Positions 35,419 to 44,961 of a stretch of 64,000 nucleotides of DNA are shown here, one piece after another. A program made the position numbers and the translations under genes. Within the stretch, counting starts at the first letter, position 1. Each line of letters begins with the position of its first letter. This DNA is from Acidovorax carolinensis (GTDB lineage Bacteria; Pseudomonadota; Gammaproteobacteria; Burkholderiales; Burkholderiaceae_C). The notes beneath the pieces were generated by a model. The model was not told where the DNA came from. It was given only the letters and a program-made list of their open reading frames with translations, and did not search any database. The stretch is taken from assembly GCF_002157145.1 (NCBI RefSeq), contig NZ_CP021361.1, forward strand, positions 3,562,501-3,626,500, read 5' to 3'.

Positions 35419-36913
35419 ACATCAAACGCTTTCACGCTCCCACGTCACGGGAGGCCCTGGCCAAAGCGCGCATGGCGTTTGGCGAAGGCACGCTCATCCT
35501 GTCCAACCGCCCCACGGCCAATGGTGTGGAGGTGGTGGCCACCGCAGAAGACACGCTGTCCGCACTGGACAGTGGCGCCGCCGCCTCGGGCACGCAGGCC
35601 CTGCTGACACCGGCCCGCAGCGCGCGGCCCGCAACGCGCCAAGCCCCCCCATTTCTGCCAGTCGCAACCCGGTGGAAGAAGACACGGAACAGCTGGCGAT
35701 GAGCACGCTCTCCTTTCAGGACTATGTGCGGGAACGCATGCTGCGACGCCGCCATGAGGCCCTGAACGGCCCGGCCGAAACGCCCACGCTCACGGATCGC
35801 AGCCGCGACCCCACGTCCGATCGCGAGCGTATGCCCACTGCGCCGGTGCAAGTGCAGGTGGCCCGCCACAACCCGCTGCGCACGGCTCCGGTGGAACGCC
35901 CCGCAGAGCCCGCGCCCCGCCGCCGCCCTGAGCCCCAGGTGGCCGTGCCCGCATCCTCGGCAGGCCAGCAAAGCCTGATGAACGAGCTGCATGCCATGAA
36001 GGAACTGATCGAAGACCGGTTCAACATGCTCTCGTGGCTGGGCCAGGCCAAGCAAAATCCGATCCAGTCCAATCTGATGCTCAAGCTGATCCGCGCTGGC
36101 TATTCGCCCGCACTGTCGCGTGCCATCCTGGAGCGCATGCCCGAAGAGCTTTCTGCGGCCGAATCCGTGCGCTGGCTCATGGAAGTGCTGGAGCGCAACC
36201 TCAAGACCGACATGCATGCGCCACCGCTGTATGAAGAAGGCGGCATCTTTGCGCTGGTGGGTTCGACCGGTGTCGGCAAGACAACCACCACGGCCAAGCT
36301 CGCTGCCCATTGCGCACGCATCCACGGGCCTGCGAGCGTTGGCCTGATCACGCTGGACACCTATCGTGTGGGCGCCCATGAGCAACTGCGCACCTACGGG
36401 CGCATGCTGGGCATCGTGGCCCACTTGGCCCACGACCGCGCCGCGTTGCAAGACCTGCTCGGGCTGCTCAGCGGCAAGAAGATGGTGCTGATCGACACGA
36501 CGGGCGTGGCGCCGCGTGATCCGCGCAAGCGCGACATGCTGGACGTGCTGGACCTGCCCAATGTCAACCGGCTGCTGGTTCTGAATGCAGGTTGCCACGG
36601 CGACACGCTCGACGATGTGCTCTCCGCCTTCAAGACCAGCGGATCGCAGCAGGCCATCCTTTCCAAGGTCGACGAAGCTGTCAAGCTCGGCCCCGCCCTG
36701 GATGCACTGATTCGCCACCAGATGGTGCTGCGCGGCATCACCAATGGCCAGCGCGTTCCCGAAGACTGGGAAACCGCCGATGCGCACAAGCTGATCAGCG
36801 CATCGATGCGCGCGCCGACCAAATCGGCCTTCGACCCCCGGGCTGCCGATCTGAACTTCTTTTTTTCGCATTCGCCCGACACCATGACCGAACGGGGACT
36901 TGTGGATGCTTGA
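35415..36913 (+). CDS. flhF: SRP-type GTPase FlhF, interrupted by a frameshift at a C7 run
   Basis: FlhF places or numbers flagella. The N-terminal segment starts at 35415 (MNIKRFHAPTSREALAKARM, FGEGTLILSNRP). After about 78 residues the frame breaks at a run of seven C (35644-35650). The continuation (PISASRNPVEEDTEQLAM, then YVRERMLRRRHEAL) is in the next frame and runs to 36913 with the complete NG domain: P-loop VGSTGVGKTTTTAKLAA, TLDTYRVGAHEQLRTYG and VLIDTTGV. With eight C the gene encodes 499 residues, a normal length. The run plus the next base (C-CCC-CCA in frame) also has the form of a -1 slippery heptamer. Confidence 0.9.
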
Positions 36914-37703
36914 CGCCAGCTTTCACCAGGGCGCCGGCCTGCACAGCTTCACCCCGCAGTCCGAATTGCGCGTGCTGGCCGTGGCCAGCCACGGCCAGGC
37001 TGAAAGCGGCATGGAGGCGCTCTGGCAACTGTGCGCCAGCCTGCAACGCCTGGGTTACCCGGTGGTGGTGCTGGATGGCACGGCCGATGAGACCGAGGCA
37101 TCCCCCGGGCTTCACCACCTGCTCAGCCAGGCGCCGTGGCAGGAGGGCGCGAGCCTGGATCTGGGCGCCATTGCCTCGTCCCTGGCCGTCATCCCTGCGG
37201 CCCAGGGCCTGCCCGAACTGGCGCGCATCGCCCAGGCAACCGACACCGCTCCGCTGCAAGCGCTGCTGCCCTATTTCCGCGCCTACGGGCTGCTGGTTCT
37301 TCACGCGCCAGCCAGTGTGCTCGGCCCGCTGCTCACGCACACGGCCACCACGCCGCTGGTCATGATGCCGCCGGGGGCAGCAGGTGTGCTGACGAGCTAC
37401 CAGACCCTCAAGCAGATCGCGCTGCATGCCGGCCTGCCATGTACCGTGGCTGCGGTATTGCAGGGAAATAGCGCACCGGAACGCACAAAAGCAGCAGGTG
37501 CACTGCGTACCTTGCAGCAATGCGCAGACCGCCACCTGGGCGGGCACATGCGCACCACCACCCTGTCTGCCCACAATGGCCAGGATATGCAGCGCCTGGC
37601 CTTGCAACTGCTGGAAAACGCGGGCACCATCGGTGGAACGATGTCTGCAATGCCTACCCACAACCTGACCGGCCTGCCTTCGCATGGTGTTCGGAGCCAC
37701 TGA
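36906..37703 (+). CDS. FlhG/FleN-like protein lacking a P-loop
   Basis: 265 residues in the flhG position between flhF and fliA, overlapping both. The first strand (LRVLAVASHGQAESGMEALW) aligns with the MinD/FlhG Walker A region, but GKGGVGKT is replaced by SHGQAESG, so ATP binding of the usual kind is unlikely. Later parts (VLDGTADETEASPGLHHLL, YGLLVLHAPA, SYQTLKQIALHAGL) keep the general ParA/MinD strand-helix pattern. FlhG normally restrains FlhF. Whether this protein is still functional cannot be told. No frame break is visible. Confidence 0.7.
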   Translation: MLDASFHQGAGLHSFTPQSELRVLAVASHGQAESGMEALWQLCASLQRLGYPVVVLDGTADETEASPGLHHLLSQAPWQEGASLDLGAIASSLAVIPAAQGLPELARIAQATDTAPLQALLPYFRAYGLLVLHAPASVLGPLLTHTATTPLVMMPPGAAGVLTSYQTLKQIALHAGLPCTVAAVLQGNSAPERTKAAGALRTLQQCADRHLGGHMRTTTLSAHNGQDMQRLALQLLENAGTIGGTMSAMPTHNLTGLPSHGVRSH

Positions 37704-37707
37704 TCTG

Positions 37708-38424
37708 ATGTATACCGCCAAAGGCCAGCTCGACCGTGATGCGCTGATCCGCCAGCACGTACCGCTGGTTCGACGGATCGCCCACCACATGATTGCCAAG
37801 CTGCCTCCCAATGTGGAGGTGGACGACCTGATCCAGGTGGGAATGATGGGCCTGGCAGAAGCGCTATCGCGCTACGAAGCCACCCAGGGGGTTCAGTTCG
37901 AAACCTTTGCTACCCAGCGCATCCGCGGCGCCATGCTGGACGAGTTGCGCGAGGGCGACTGGATGTCCCGCAGTTCCCGCAAAAGCCAGAAAGACATCGA
38001 GCACGCCGTGCGGCGGCTGGAACAGAAACTGGGCCGCAGCCCCCTGGAGTCGGAAATTGCCGCCGACATGGGCATGCCACTTGCCGAATACCAGAGCCTG
38101 CTCGGCAAGGTGCGCGGCACCCAGCTGGTGTATCTGGAAGACATGGCCCACGGTAATGACGACGAGGATGGTTTTCTGGACCGCCACGTTGCCGACAGCG
38201 ACGCCGATCCCCTCGAACTATTGCGCGATCACCGCCTTCGCTCTTCCCTGGTCCAGGCCATCCAGAGCCTGCCCGAGCGCGAGCAATACATCATGGGCAT
38301 GTATTACGAGCATGACATGAACCTCAAGGAAATTGCGGCCGTGCTGGGCGTCACGGAATCACGGGTTTGCCAGCTGCACAGCCAGTCAATTGCCCGCCTT
38401 CGCGCAAAGATGCGCAGCCACTGA
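37708..38424 (+). CDS. fliA: flagellar sigma factor FliA (sigma-28)
   Basis: 238 residues. It has region 2 (HVPLVRRIAHHMIAKLPPNV, DLIQVGMMGLAEALSRYE, FETFATQRIRGAMLDELREG, DWMSRSSRK), region 3, and region 4 with the helix-turn-helix (MNLKEIAAVLGVTESRVCQL). It directs late flagellar genes; matching promoters are seen before flagellin B, fliD and flgM. ATG 37708 (MYTAKGQLDRD) is the family start; an in-frame ATG at 37684 overlaps the previous gene. Confidence 0.96.
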   Translation: MYTAKGQLDRDALIRQHVPLVRRIAHHMIAKLPPNVEVDDLIQVGMMGLAEALSRYEATQGVQFETFATQRIRGAMLDELREGDWMSRSSRKSQKDIEHAVRRLEQKLGRSPLESEIAADMGMPLAEYQSLLGKVRGTQLVYLEDMAHGNDDEDGFLDRHVADSDADPLELLRDHRLRSSLVQAIQSLPEREQYIMGMYYEHDMNLKEIAAVLGVTESRVCQLHSQSIARLRAKMRSH

Positions 38425-38496
38425 GCGCGGGGATTTCGGTGGGGAAAGGTTGCAGCGCTGTTTATTGCGCCGCATGCGCTTTAAGTGCGCGATTAT

Positions 38497-38865
38497 TCAG
38501 CTGGCAGACCGGTAGATGCGGGCCACGCTCCCCGCGTTGCGCCCCCCCATGGCGCTGCCATAGGTGGCTGCTGCATCTGCCGGGGGCAACAATCCTGCAG
38601 CTTGCCTGTTGGTAATGGCCGCCAAGCGTGCCAGGCTCTCACGCTGGACAGCCAGCATGGCACCGACGTCCTGCAAACGCTTTTGCAGGGCAGCAGGCAG
38701 AGCACCTTGCCGTTGAATCTGCGCCATGACCTGTGAAAGCTGCGCGGCTGCGTTGCGCAGTTGGGTGCTGCCCGACTCCAGCGCTTGCGGATCTGCAGAC
38801 AACAGCGCTGCTGAAACGCTATCCAGATGTTTTTCTACCGTGGAGAGTGCGTCTTCCAGCTGCAT
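38497..38865 (-). CDS. flgN: FlgN-like export chaperone
   Basis: 122 residues, all helical, rich in Ala, Gln and Leu: LEDALSTVEKHLDSVSAALL, AAQLSQVMAQIQRQG, then AAITNRQAAGLLPPADAAATY near the C-terminus, where FlgN proteins bind FlgK and FlgL. It lies after flgM on the same strand, the usual flgMN order. Sequence conservation is low, so position supports the call. Confidence 0.82.
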   Translation of the reverse strand: MQLEDALSTVEKHLDSVSAALLSADPQALESGSTQLRNAAAQLSQVMAQIQRQGALPAALQKRLQDVGAMLAVQRESLARLAAITNRQAAGLLPPADAAATYGSAMGGRNAGSVARIYRSAS

Positions 38866-38910
38866 GGTGCCTGAGTGCGTGTGAAAGCGCTGGGGATGAG
38901 AAAAAACGGG

Positions 38911-39228
38911 TTAACCGCGGGAGCGGGAGAAAATTTCCTGGGCATTGGACAGCATTTTGTCGGCAATGGCCCCGGCATCCACGGTGAAGGTACCTTGATC
39001 AATGGCGGCTTTCACAGCCTTGACTCGGCCGGCGTCAAAGTCTCCCACGCTGCGTGCCGTCTGGGCAAGGGTTCGAGCGCTCATGGAAACCGTGACGGGC
39101 ACGCCAGCGGCAGACGCCGAGCTGGCGCCTTTGGCCGCTTCTTCCGCTGCGGCGGGGGCTTTTGCCTGTTTGGACAGCCCTGACTGCGCAAGTGCGCCCG
39201 GGAGTTCCGGTTTTTGACCAATCTTCAT
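38911..39228 (-). CDS. flgM: anti-sigma-28 factor FlgM
   Basis: 105 residues with the FlgM pattern: MKIGQKPE at the start, an Ala-rich disordered N-terminal half, then VSMSARTLAQTARSVGDFD, RVKAVKAAIDQGTFTVDAGA and IADKMLSNAQEIF. It binds FliA until the hook is finished and is then exported. The frame is open to 39270, but ATG 39228 fits the family. Confidence 0.95.
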   Translation of the reverse strand: MKIGQKPELPGALAQSGLSKQAKAPAAAEEAAKGASSASAAGVPVTVSMSARTLAQTARSVGDFDAGRVKAVKAAIDQGTFTVDAGAIADKMLSNAQEIFSRSRG

Positions 39229-39272
39229 CGCTCTCTCCACCACCCCGTTTGATGTGGGGCACAGTAGCAATG

Positions 39273-39299
39273 TTTTCGACCCATTTGAGCGAGACTTTA
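39273..39299 (-). promoter_or_regulatory. FliA (sigma-28) promoter for flgMN
   Basis: Minus strand: TAAA (39299-39296), 15 bases, GTCGAAAA (39280-39273), six of eight -10 consensus bases at exact spacing. The start would be about 40 bases before the flgM ATG. A FliA-dependent flgM is the known arrangement in enteric bacteria. Confidence 0.65.
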
Positions 39300-39321
39300 G
39301 CCATTTCTGGCGAAAGACGCA

Positions 39322-40110
39322 TCAAAGCGATGCGTTGATCGTCCCATCTTCATTGACAATGCCGGAGATTAGACGACCATTACCCATGCGAACGCGCACG
39401 TTTTGGCCCACCGCCCCGTTCGACATTGCCTGGCCCGATGATGTCACCGCGTAGCCCGGGCCTTGCGCCACCACCCGCACCTGCGCGCCCGCGCGGAAGA
39501 CGCTGGGCGCGCGCACCATGGACTGGCGCACTGTTTGCCCGGCCATCAACTGGCGGGACGCCACCTGCCCGACCCATTGGTCTGGATTGGCCATGACAGG
39601 CGCGGCTTCAGCCGCCCAGTCCACCTCGGCTTCGCTGGCATCTGCCGCGGTCAGCTCGACGCCGGACGCCACATTGCTGTTGAGCACCCAGGCCGGGCCA
39701 AAAGCCTTGATGGTTACCGGCAGAAAAACATTCCAGGCGGTGGTCCCTTCCACGCAACGAAGCCCCAGGCGCGTGCGCCCCCACAGGCGCGAGCCCGCCG
39801 GCAAGTAGGGCTCCACACGGGCGCAGGGCGCCAGGCGCAGTCGGCTGTCCAGCGTGCCCACGCTGACTTCCATGCGCAAGGGCAAGCCACCAGGCTGATT
39901 GCGCGCCAGCGCATCGTCCAGCCAGCGCTGCGTGAGCGGGCCCAGATCCGCCGCCGGATCTGCCGCTGCCTGCGCCCGGACGGTGCCGCCGCTCAGCGCA
40001 GCCCCGAGCCCCGCCAGCACCACCGTAGTGCGCAGCATGCTGCGCCACAGCGGTGGCAGACAAGCCCGCTTCAAGCGGGAACAAGAGGCAACGGGGGTAA
40101 GGGGCGACAT
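39322..40110 (-). CDS. flgA: P-ring assembly chaperone FlgA
   Basis: 262 residues. An N-terminal signal-type segment (TTVVLAGLGAALSGGTVRAQA) is followed by the SAF/FlgA domain with SRQLMAGQTVRQSMVRAPSV and RAGAQVRVVAQGPGYAVTSS, ending NGRLISGIVNEDGTI. It acts in the periplasm to help FlgI form the P ring. ATG 40110 has GGAG six bases upstream; the open frame extends uninformatively to 40434. It is divergent from flgB across 218 bases (40111-40328), where I identified no clear promoter. Confidence 0.93.
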   Translation of the reverse strand: MSPLTPVASCSRLKRACLPPLWRSMLRTTVVLAGLGAALSGGTVRAQAAADPAADLGPLTQRWLDDALARNQPGGLPLRMEVSVGTLDSRLRLAPCARVEPYLPAGSRLWGRTRLGLRCVEGTTAWNVFLPVTIKAFGPAWVLNSNVASGVELTAADASEAEVDWAAEAAPVMANPDQWVGQVASRQLMAGQTVRQSMVRAPSVFRAGAQVRVVAQGPGYAVTSSGQAMSNGAVGQNVRVRMGNGRLISGIVNEDGTINASL

Positions 40111-40328
40111 GGCGATCTCCGGGGGGCGGGCGCATGGACTGCCAGCCACTGGGCAGACCATTTCACCGCTGCAACTATAGGCAGACCCACGCACGATGAA
40201 CCCGGAAACTGCGCGCCAATGTCTGCGTTCTTCGCGCTTTAGAAAAATCCGGTGATTTCCATAATCAAGCCACGCCGGAAACCCCCTGCAGGGCCCGGCG
40301 CCACTGCAACCCAGAGTGTGAGGCACAC

Positions 40329-40772
40329 ATGCTTGACAAGATGACCGACCGGCTGGACTTTCACGGCAACGCGCTTTTGCTGCGTGCCGAGCGCCAGCGT
40401 GCCATCGCCAGCAACATTGCCAACGCCGACACACCCGGGTACGTAGCCCGCGACGTCAACTTTGCCCAGGCCATGCGCGAGGCCACCGGGTCTTCCACCA
40501 GCGCGGGCGCAGCCCGCCTGGCCAGTGGTGGCGCTGGCGCTGCGGGCGCCACCGACCCACGCCACATTCCGCTGCCCGCATCAAACACCGGCATCGGGTC
40601 GAGAAGCACGCTGGGCTACGCCGTGCAAAGCCAGCCCAGCCTGGACAACAACACCGTGGACCTCGACCGCGAACGCGCCAATTTTGTGGACAACGCCGTG
40701 CGCTACGAGGCCACGCTGCGCTTCATCAACGGCAGCGCCAAGACCATGCTCAGTGCCATCCAGGGCCAGTAA
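40329..40772 (+). CDS. flgB: flagellar proximal rod protein FlgB
   Basis: 147 residues. N-terminal rod motif RAERQRAIASNIANADTPGY, a glycine/alanine-rich middle, and C-terminal DLDRERANFVDNAVRYEATL. First gene of the flgB-L operon, encoding rod, hook, ring and junction proteins in order. A normal FlgB apart from a slightly expanded Ala/Gly stretch around residues 55-75. Confidence 0.96.
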   Translation: MLDKMTDRLDFHGNALLLRAERQRAIASNIANADTPGYVARDVNFAQAMREATGSSTSAGAARLASGGAGAAGATDPRHIPLPASNTGIGSRSTLGYAVQSQPSLDNNTVDLDRERANFVDNAVRYEATLRFINGSAKTMLSAIQGQ

Positions 40773-40802
40773 GCCCGGGCGCGCAGAAAAAGGGAAACCA
40801 CC

Positions 40803-41207
40803 ATGTCCATGTTCTCCATCTTCAGTGTGTCGGGCAGCGCCATCAGCGCCCAGTCACAGCGCCTCAACGTCGTCGCCAGCAACCTGGCCAACGTGGATGC
40901 CGTGGCGGGCCCGGACGGCCAGGCCTACAAGGCCCGCCAGGTGGTTTTCCAGACCGCACCCATGGGAGCAGACAGCTCCGCCGGTGTGCGCGTGAGCGCC
41001 ATCAACGAAAACAACCAGCCGGGGCGGCGCATTCACGACCCCAGCCACCCGTCCGCCGATGCACAGGGATACGTGACCCATTCCAACGTCAACGCCGTGG
41101 ATGAAATGGTGAACATGATTTCCGCCTCGCGCTCCTACCAGAACAACGTCGAGGTCATGAACACGGCCAAGTCGCTGCTGCTCAAGACCCTGCAGATGGG
41201 CCAGTAA
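40803..41207 (+). CDS. flgC: flagellar proximal rod protein FlgC
   Basis: 134 residues. FSVSGSAISAQSQRLNVVAS and NLANVDAVAG at the N-terminus and VDEMVNMISASRSYQNNVEV at the C-terminus, both typical. It assembles on FlgB in the rod. It starts 30 bases after flgB. Confidence 0.97.
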   Translation: MSMFSIFSVSGSAISAQSQRLNVVASNLANVDAVAGPDGQAYKARQVVFQTAPMGADSSAGVRVSAINENNQPGRRIHDPSHPSADAQGYVTHSNVNAVDEMVNMISASRSYQNNVEVMNTAKSLLLKTLQMGQ

Positions 41208-41222
41208 CACCAGGAACCCGCC

Positions 41223-41882
41223 ATGATCTCCAACGTCACCTCCTCCACGGCCACTGGCAGCACCGGCGCCAGTGCAAAAGCCGATTCGGCCACCGACCCG
41301 GCAGCCGCCCAGGACCGGTTCCTGAAGCTGCTGGTGGCCCAGCTCAACAACCAGGACCCGATGAACCCGCTGGACAACGCGCAGATGACCTCGCAAATTG
41401 CCCAGATCAATACCGTGACCGGCATCCAGCAGCTCAACGACACCGTCAAGGGACTGGTCAGCCAGTTTTCTGCCCAGCAGATGCTGCAGGGCAGCGCCAT
41501 GGTGGGCCGCGAGGTGCTGGCCGAAGGCAACACCCTTTCCGTGGACAGCGCGAGCGGACAGGCGGCCGGCGCCTTCGACCTTGCCGGATCCGCCGCCAGC
41601 GTGAAGGTCCAGGTGCTCGACGCCGCCGGCAAAGAGGTGGGCACGGTCGACATGGGCGCCCTGCCTGCAGGCCGCTACAACTTTTCCTGGGATGCCTCCA
41701 GCTACCAGGGCGACAGTGCCCCGCGCTTCAAGGTGCTGGCCGCCAATGGCGAGACGACCGTGGCATCGACGGCACTGATGATCGACAAGGTCACCGCCGT
41801 CAGCATGGACAGCGGCAGCCTGCAGCTGCAGCTGTCCCGCGGTGGCATGACCACCCAGACAGGCATCAAGGCCATTCTGTAA
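41223..41882 (+). CDS. flgD: flagellar hook scaffold protein FlgD
   Basis: 219 residues. The N-terminal export and capping region (QDRFLKLLVAQLNNQDPMNP, NAQMTSQIAQINTVTGIQQL) is strongly conserved. The C-terminal half is the tudor-like/fibronectin-like cap domain (AGRYNFSWDASSYQGD). It caps the growing hook. Confidence 0.96.
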   Translation: MISNVTSSTATGSTGASAKADSATDPAAAQDRFLKLLVAQLNNQDPMNPLDNAQMTSQIAQINTVTGIQQLNDTVKGLVSQFSAQQMLQGSAMVGREVLAEGNTLSVDSASGQAAGAFDLAGSAASVKVQVLDAAGKEVGTVDMGALPAGRYNFSWDASSYQGDSAPRFKVLAANGETTVASTALMIDKVTAVSMDSGSLQLQLSRGGMTTQTGIKAIL

Positions 41883-41909
41883 TTTCACGATTCATCAGGA
41901 GCACACACC

Positions 41910-43373
41910 ATGGCTTTCCAACACGGCCTCTCGGGCCTGAATGCCGCCAGCAAGAACCTGGACGTCATCGGCAACAACATTGCCAACTCCAACACCACCG
42001 GCTTCAAATCGTCGCGCACTGAGTTCGCAGACATGGTGGCGGCGTCCATGGGCGCCGGCGGCGGCAGCAACTACGGCATCGGCGTCGAAGTGGCGGCGGT
42101 AGCCCAGCAGTTCTCTCAGGGCAACGTCACCGTGACGGGCAACAACCTCGATGTGGCTATCAACGGCAATGGCTTTTTCAAGGTGCAGCAGCCTGATGGC
42201 TCGGCAGCCTACACGCGCGGCGGCAATTTCAAGCTGGACAAGACGGGCGACCTGGTGACCAACGGCGGTGCCCAGGTGATGGGGTTCAAGGTGGACCCCG
42301 CCACAGGCCTCAGCACTTCCGAGGCACAGCCCCTGAGCTTCCCGACGGGATCCCCCATCCAGGCCAAGCAAACCGAATCGATCAAGGCCACGCTGAACCT
42401 GGACGCACGCGCCACCGGCAACCCTGCCAAAGCGGGCCCGCCAGCCGTTGCAGCCGTTGCGCCCGCAGATCGTTCCACCTATGGCACATCCATCAACGTT
42501 TACGACACGCAAGGCGTGCCTTTGCCCGTGAACGTGTATTTCCAAAAATCCGACTCCAACCAGTGGGATGTGTACGACAAGCTTGATGACCGGAGCGCCA
42601 ATCCACCTGTCATCGGAAGATTTGTGGGCAAGCTGGAGATGGACGGCAACGGCAACATCAAGGGCATGACACAACCAAGCACGTGGGACCCCCTCACCGG
42701 CAATCCCCTTTCGGGCCAAAAAATAACGCGCAAGCCCGACGGCACTTTTGAGACAACAGCCATGTCATGGGCGTGGACCGCCGTAACAGACACATCCACC
42801 CCCCCCAAAACCATTGGCTGGAATTCGGTAGAGACACCCGGAGCTGTTACTGCAGGCCCCTCCACTTTCGACTTCAACCTGGCACTGACAGTGGACCCCA
42901 AGGGCACCAATCCCAATAATCCACCTGTGCCATTTTCGGTGAGCCTGAACCTGAAGGACGTCACCCAATTCGGCAGCAAATTCGCCGTGGCCGACCTCTC
43001 GCAGGACGGCTACGCCTCGGGCGACCTCACGAGCATCAACATCTCCAATGACGGCATGGTCATGGCCAGCTACTCCAATGGCGTGACCCGTGCCGAGGCG
43101 CAGGTGGCGCTGGCCAACTTCCGCAACCCGCAGGGCCTGCTGGCCGTGGGCGGCAACAACTGGGTCGAATCATTCGACTCGGGCCCGGCCGTCATGGGCA
43201 AGCCCGGCGACGGCAACTTTGGCGCGCTGCGTTCCGGCGCGCTCGAAGACTCCAACGTCGACCTCACGGCCGAGCTGGTCAACATGATGACCGCCCAGCG
43301 CGCCTACCAGGCCAACGCCCAGACCATCAAGACGCAAGACCAGGTGATGTCCACCCTGGTGAACCTGCGCTGA
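41910..43373 (+). CDS. flgE: flagellar hook protein FlgE
   Basis: 487 residues. N-terminal D0 motif GLSGLNAASKNLDVIGNNIA and NSNTTGFKSSRTEFADM, the Flg_bb_rod core pattern (GNNLDVAINGNGFFKV), a variable middle around 150-370, and C-terminal VDLTAELVNMMTAQRAYQAN. It polymerises into the hook. Longer than the enteric protein because of the variable domain, as usual in this group. Confidence 0.97.
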   Translation: MAFQHGLSGLNAASKNLDVIGNNIANSNTTGFKSSRTEFADMVAASMGAGGGSNYGIGVEVAAVAQQFSQGNVTVTGNNLDVAINGNGFFKVQQPDGSAAYTRGGNFKLDKTGDLVTNGGAQVMGFKVDPATGLSTSEAQPLSFPTGSPIQAKQTESIKATLNLDARATGNPAKAGPPAVAAVAPADRSTYGTSINVYDTQGVPLPVNVYFQKSDSNQWDVYDKLDDRSANPPVIGRFVGKLEMDGNGNIKGMTQPSTWDPLTGNPLSGQKITRKPDGTFETTAMSWAWTAVTDTSTPPKTIGWNSVETPGAVTAGPSTFDFNLALTVDPKGTNPNNPPVPFSVSLNLKDVTQFGSKFAVADLSQDGYASGDLTSINISNDGMVMASYSNGVTRAEAQVALANFRNPQGLLAVGGNNWVESFDSGPAVMGKPGDGNFGALRSGALEDSNVDLTAELVNMMTAQRAYQANAQTIKTQDQVMSTLVNLR

Positions 43374-43407
43374 CCCCCGCAACCGCCACTGAACCCGGAG
43401 CGCCGCA

Positions 43408-44148
43408 ATGGACCGCATCATCTACACCTCCATGACGGGTGCCAACGCCGCCGCCCACCGGCAGGCGGTGCTGGCCAACAACCTGGCCAATGCGTCCACC
43501 AACGGCTTTCGGGCGGAAATGTCCACGTTCCGTTCCGTGCCCATCCAGGGCGAAGGCTCGACGACGCGCGTGTTTGCGCTGGAAGCCACTTCGGGCCACT
43601 CCGAAGCTTCCGGCCCGGTAACGCGCACGAGCCGCAACCTGGATGCCATGGCCATGGGCAACGCCTGGTTTGGCGTGCAGGGGCTGGACGGCACCGAGGT
43701 CTATACGCGCGCTGGCTCGTTCGAGGTCACCGCCGCCGGCCAGCTCGTCACCAGCAACGGCTTGACGGTGCTCTCGGATGGTGGCGGGCCCATCGACGTG
43801 CCGCAGGACGCGCAGCTCGCGCTTGCAGCCGACGGCACCGTCATTGCCACCGCCAATGGCCAGCAACCGCAGGCCGTCGCCCGCATCAAGCTGGCCACAC
43901 CCACCGCGGACGACCCGCTCAAGCGCGGTGACGACGGCTTGTTTCGCACCCGCTCTGGCGACCCCATGCCCAGCGATGGCAACGCCCGCATGCTGACCGG
44001 CGCCATCGAAGGCTCCAACGTGAATCCGGTCGAAAGCATGGTCGGCATGATCGCCGCATCGCGCCAGTTCGAGCAGCAAATGAAACTGCTGCAAACCGCC
44101 GAAACCAACGACAAGTCCGCCAGCCAGCTGCTGAGCCTCAACGGCTAA
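43408..44148 (+). CDS. flgF: flagellar proximal rod protein FlgF
   Basis: 246 residues. IIYTSMTGANAAAHRQAVLA and NNLANASTNGFRAEMS at the N-terminus, LDAMAMGNAWFGVQ in the core, and VNPVESMVGMIAASRQFEQQ at the C-terminus. A rod component between FlgC and FlgG. It starts 34 bases after flgE. Confidence 0.96.
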   Translation: MDRIIYTSMTGANAAAHRQAVLANNLANASTNGFRAEMSTFRSVPIQGEGSTTRVFALEATSGHSEASGPVTRTSRNLDAMAMGNAWFGVQGLDGTEVYTRAGSFEVTAAGQLVTSNGLTVLSDGGGPIDVPQDAQLALAADGTVIATANGQQPQAVARIKLATPTADDPLKRGDDGLFRTRSGDPMPSDGNARMLTGAIEGSNVNPVESMVGMIAASRQFEQQMKLLQTAETNDKSASQLLSLNG

Positions 44149-44178
44149 GCGCCGCACCCGAATTAAAGGAAAACCGCC

Positions 44179-44961
44179 ATGATGAATTCGCTGTGGATCT
44201 CCAAGACCGGCATGACCGCCCAGCAGACGCAGCTGGACGTGATTTCGCACAACCTCGCCAACGTCTCCACCACGGGCTTCAAGCGCAACAACGCGGTGTT
44301 CGAGGATCTGATCTACCAGAACCTGCGCCAGGTGGGCTCGCAGACCACCGAGGGCAACCAGCTGCCCACCGGCCTGCACCTGGGCCTGGGCGTGAACGTG
44401 GTGGCCACGAGCCGCAATTTCACCCAGGGCAGCCTGCAGCAGTCGGGCAACAGCCTGGACGTGGCCATCAACGGCAACGGATTTTTCGAGGTCACGCTTC
44501 CCGACGGCACCACTGGCTACACGCGCGATGGCTCGTTCCAGCTCGATTCGGAAGGCCGCCTGGTCACGTCGAGCGGCCTGCCGGTAGGCAACGGCATCAC
44601 GGTTCCGGTGGGCGCCACCAAGGTCAACATCAGCCAGGAGGGCGCGGTGGAAGCCATTGTGGCCGGCAGCACCGCGCCGCAGCAACTGGGCACGCTGGCC
44701 ATGTCCAGCTTCATCAACGCCGCCGGCCTGGAGCCCGTGGGACAGAACATGTACAAGGAGTCGGCCGCCTCCGGGCCACCGCAGCAAGGTACACCCGGCA
44801 CCAACGGCCTGGGCACCATCCGCCAGAATTTTCTGGAGTCATCCAACGTCAACGTGGTCGAGGAGCTGGTCACCATGATCCAGACCCAGCGCGCCTACGA
44901 AATGAACTCCAAGGCCATCCAGACATCCGACCAGATGCTGGCCAAGCTGGCGCAACTGTGA
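44179..44961 (+). CDS. flgG: flagellar distal rod protein FlgG
   Basis: 260 residues. SLWISKTGMTAQQTQLDVIS and HNLANVSTTGFKRNN at the N-terminus, SLDVAINGNGFFEV in the core, and VVEELVTMIQTQRAYEMNSK then AIQTSDQMLAKLAQL at the end. It forms the distal rod. The length is exactly the family's. Either of two adjacent ATGs (44179, 44182) could be the start. Confidence 0.97.
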   Translation: MMNSLWISKTGMTAQQTQLDVISHNLANVSTTGFKRNNAVFEDLIYQNLRQVGSQTTEGNQLPTGLHLGLGVNVVATSRNFTQGSLQQSGNSLDVAINGNGFFEVTLPDGTTGYTRDGSFQLDSEGRLVTSSGLPVGNGITVPVGATKVNISQEGAVEAIVAGSTAPQQLGTLAMSSFINAAGLEPVGQNMYKESAASGPPQQGTPGTNGLGTIRQNFLESSNVNVVEELVTMIQTQRAYEMNSKAIQTSDQMLAKLAQL

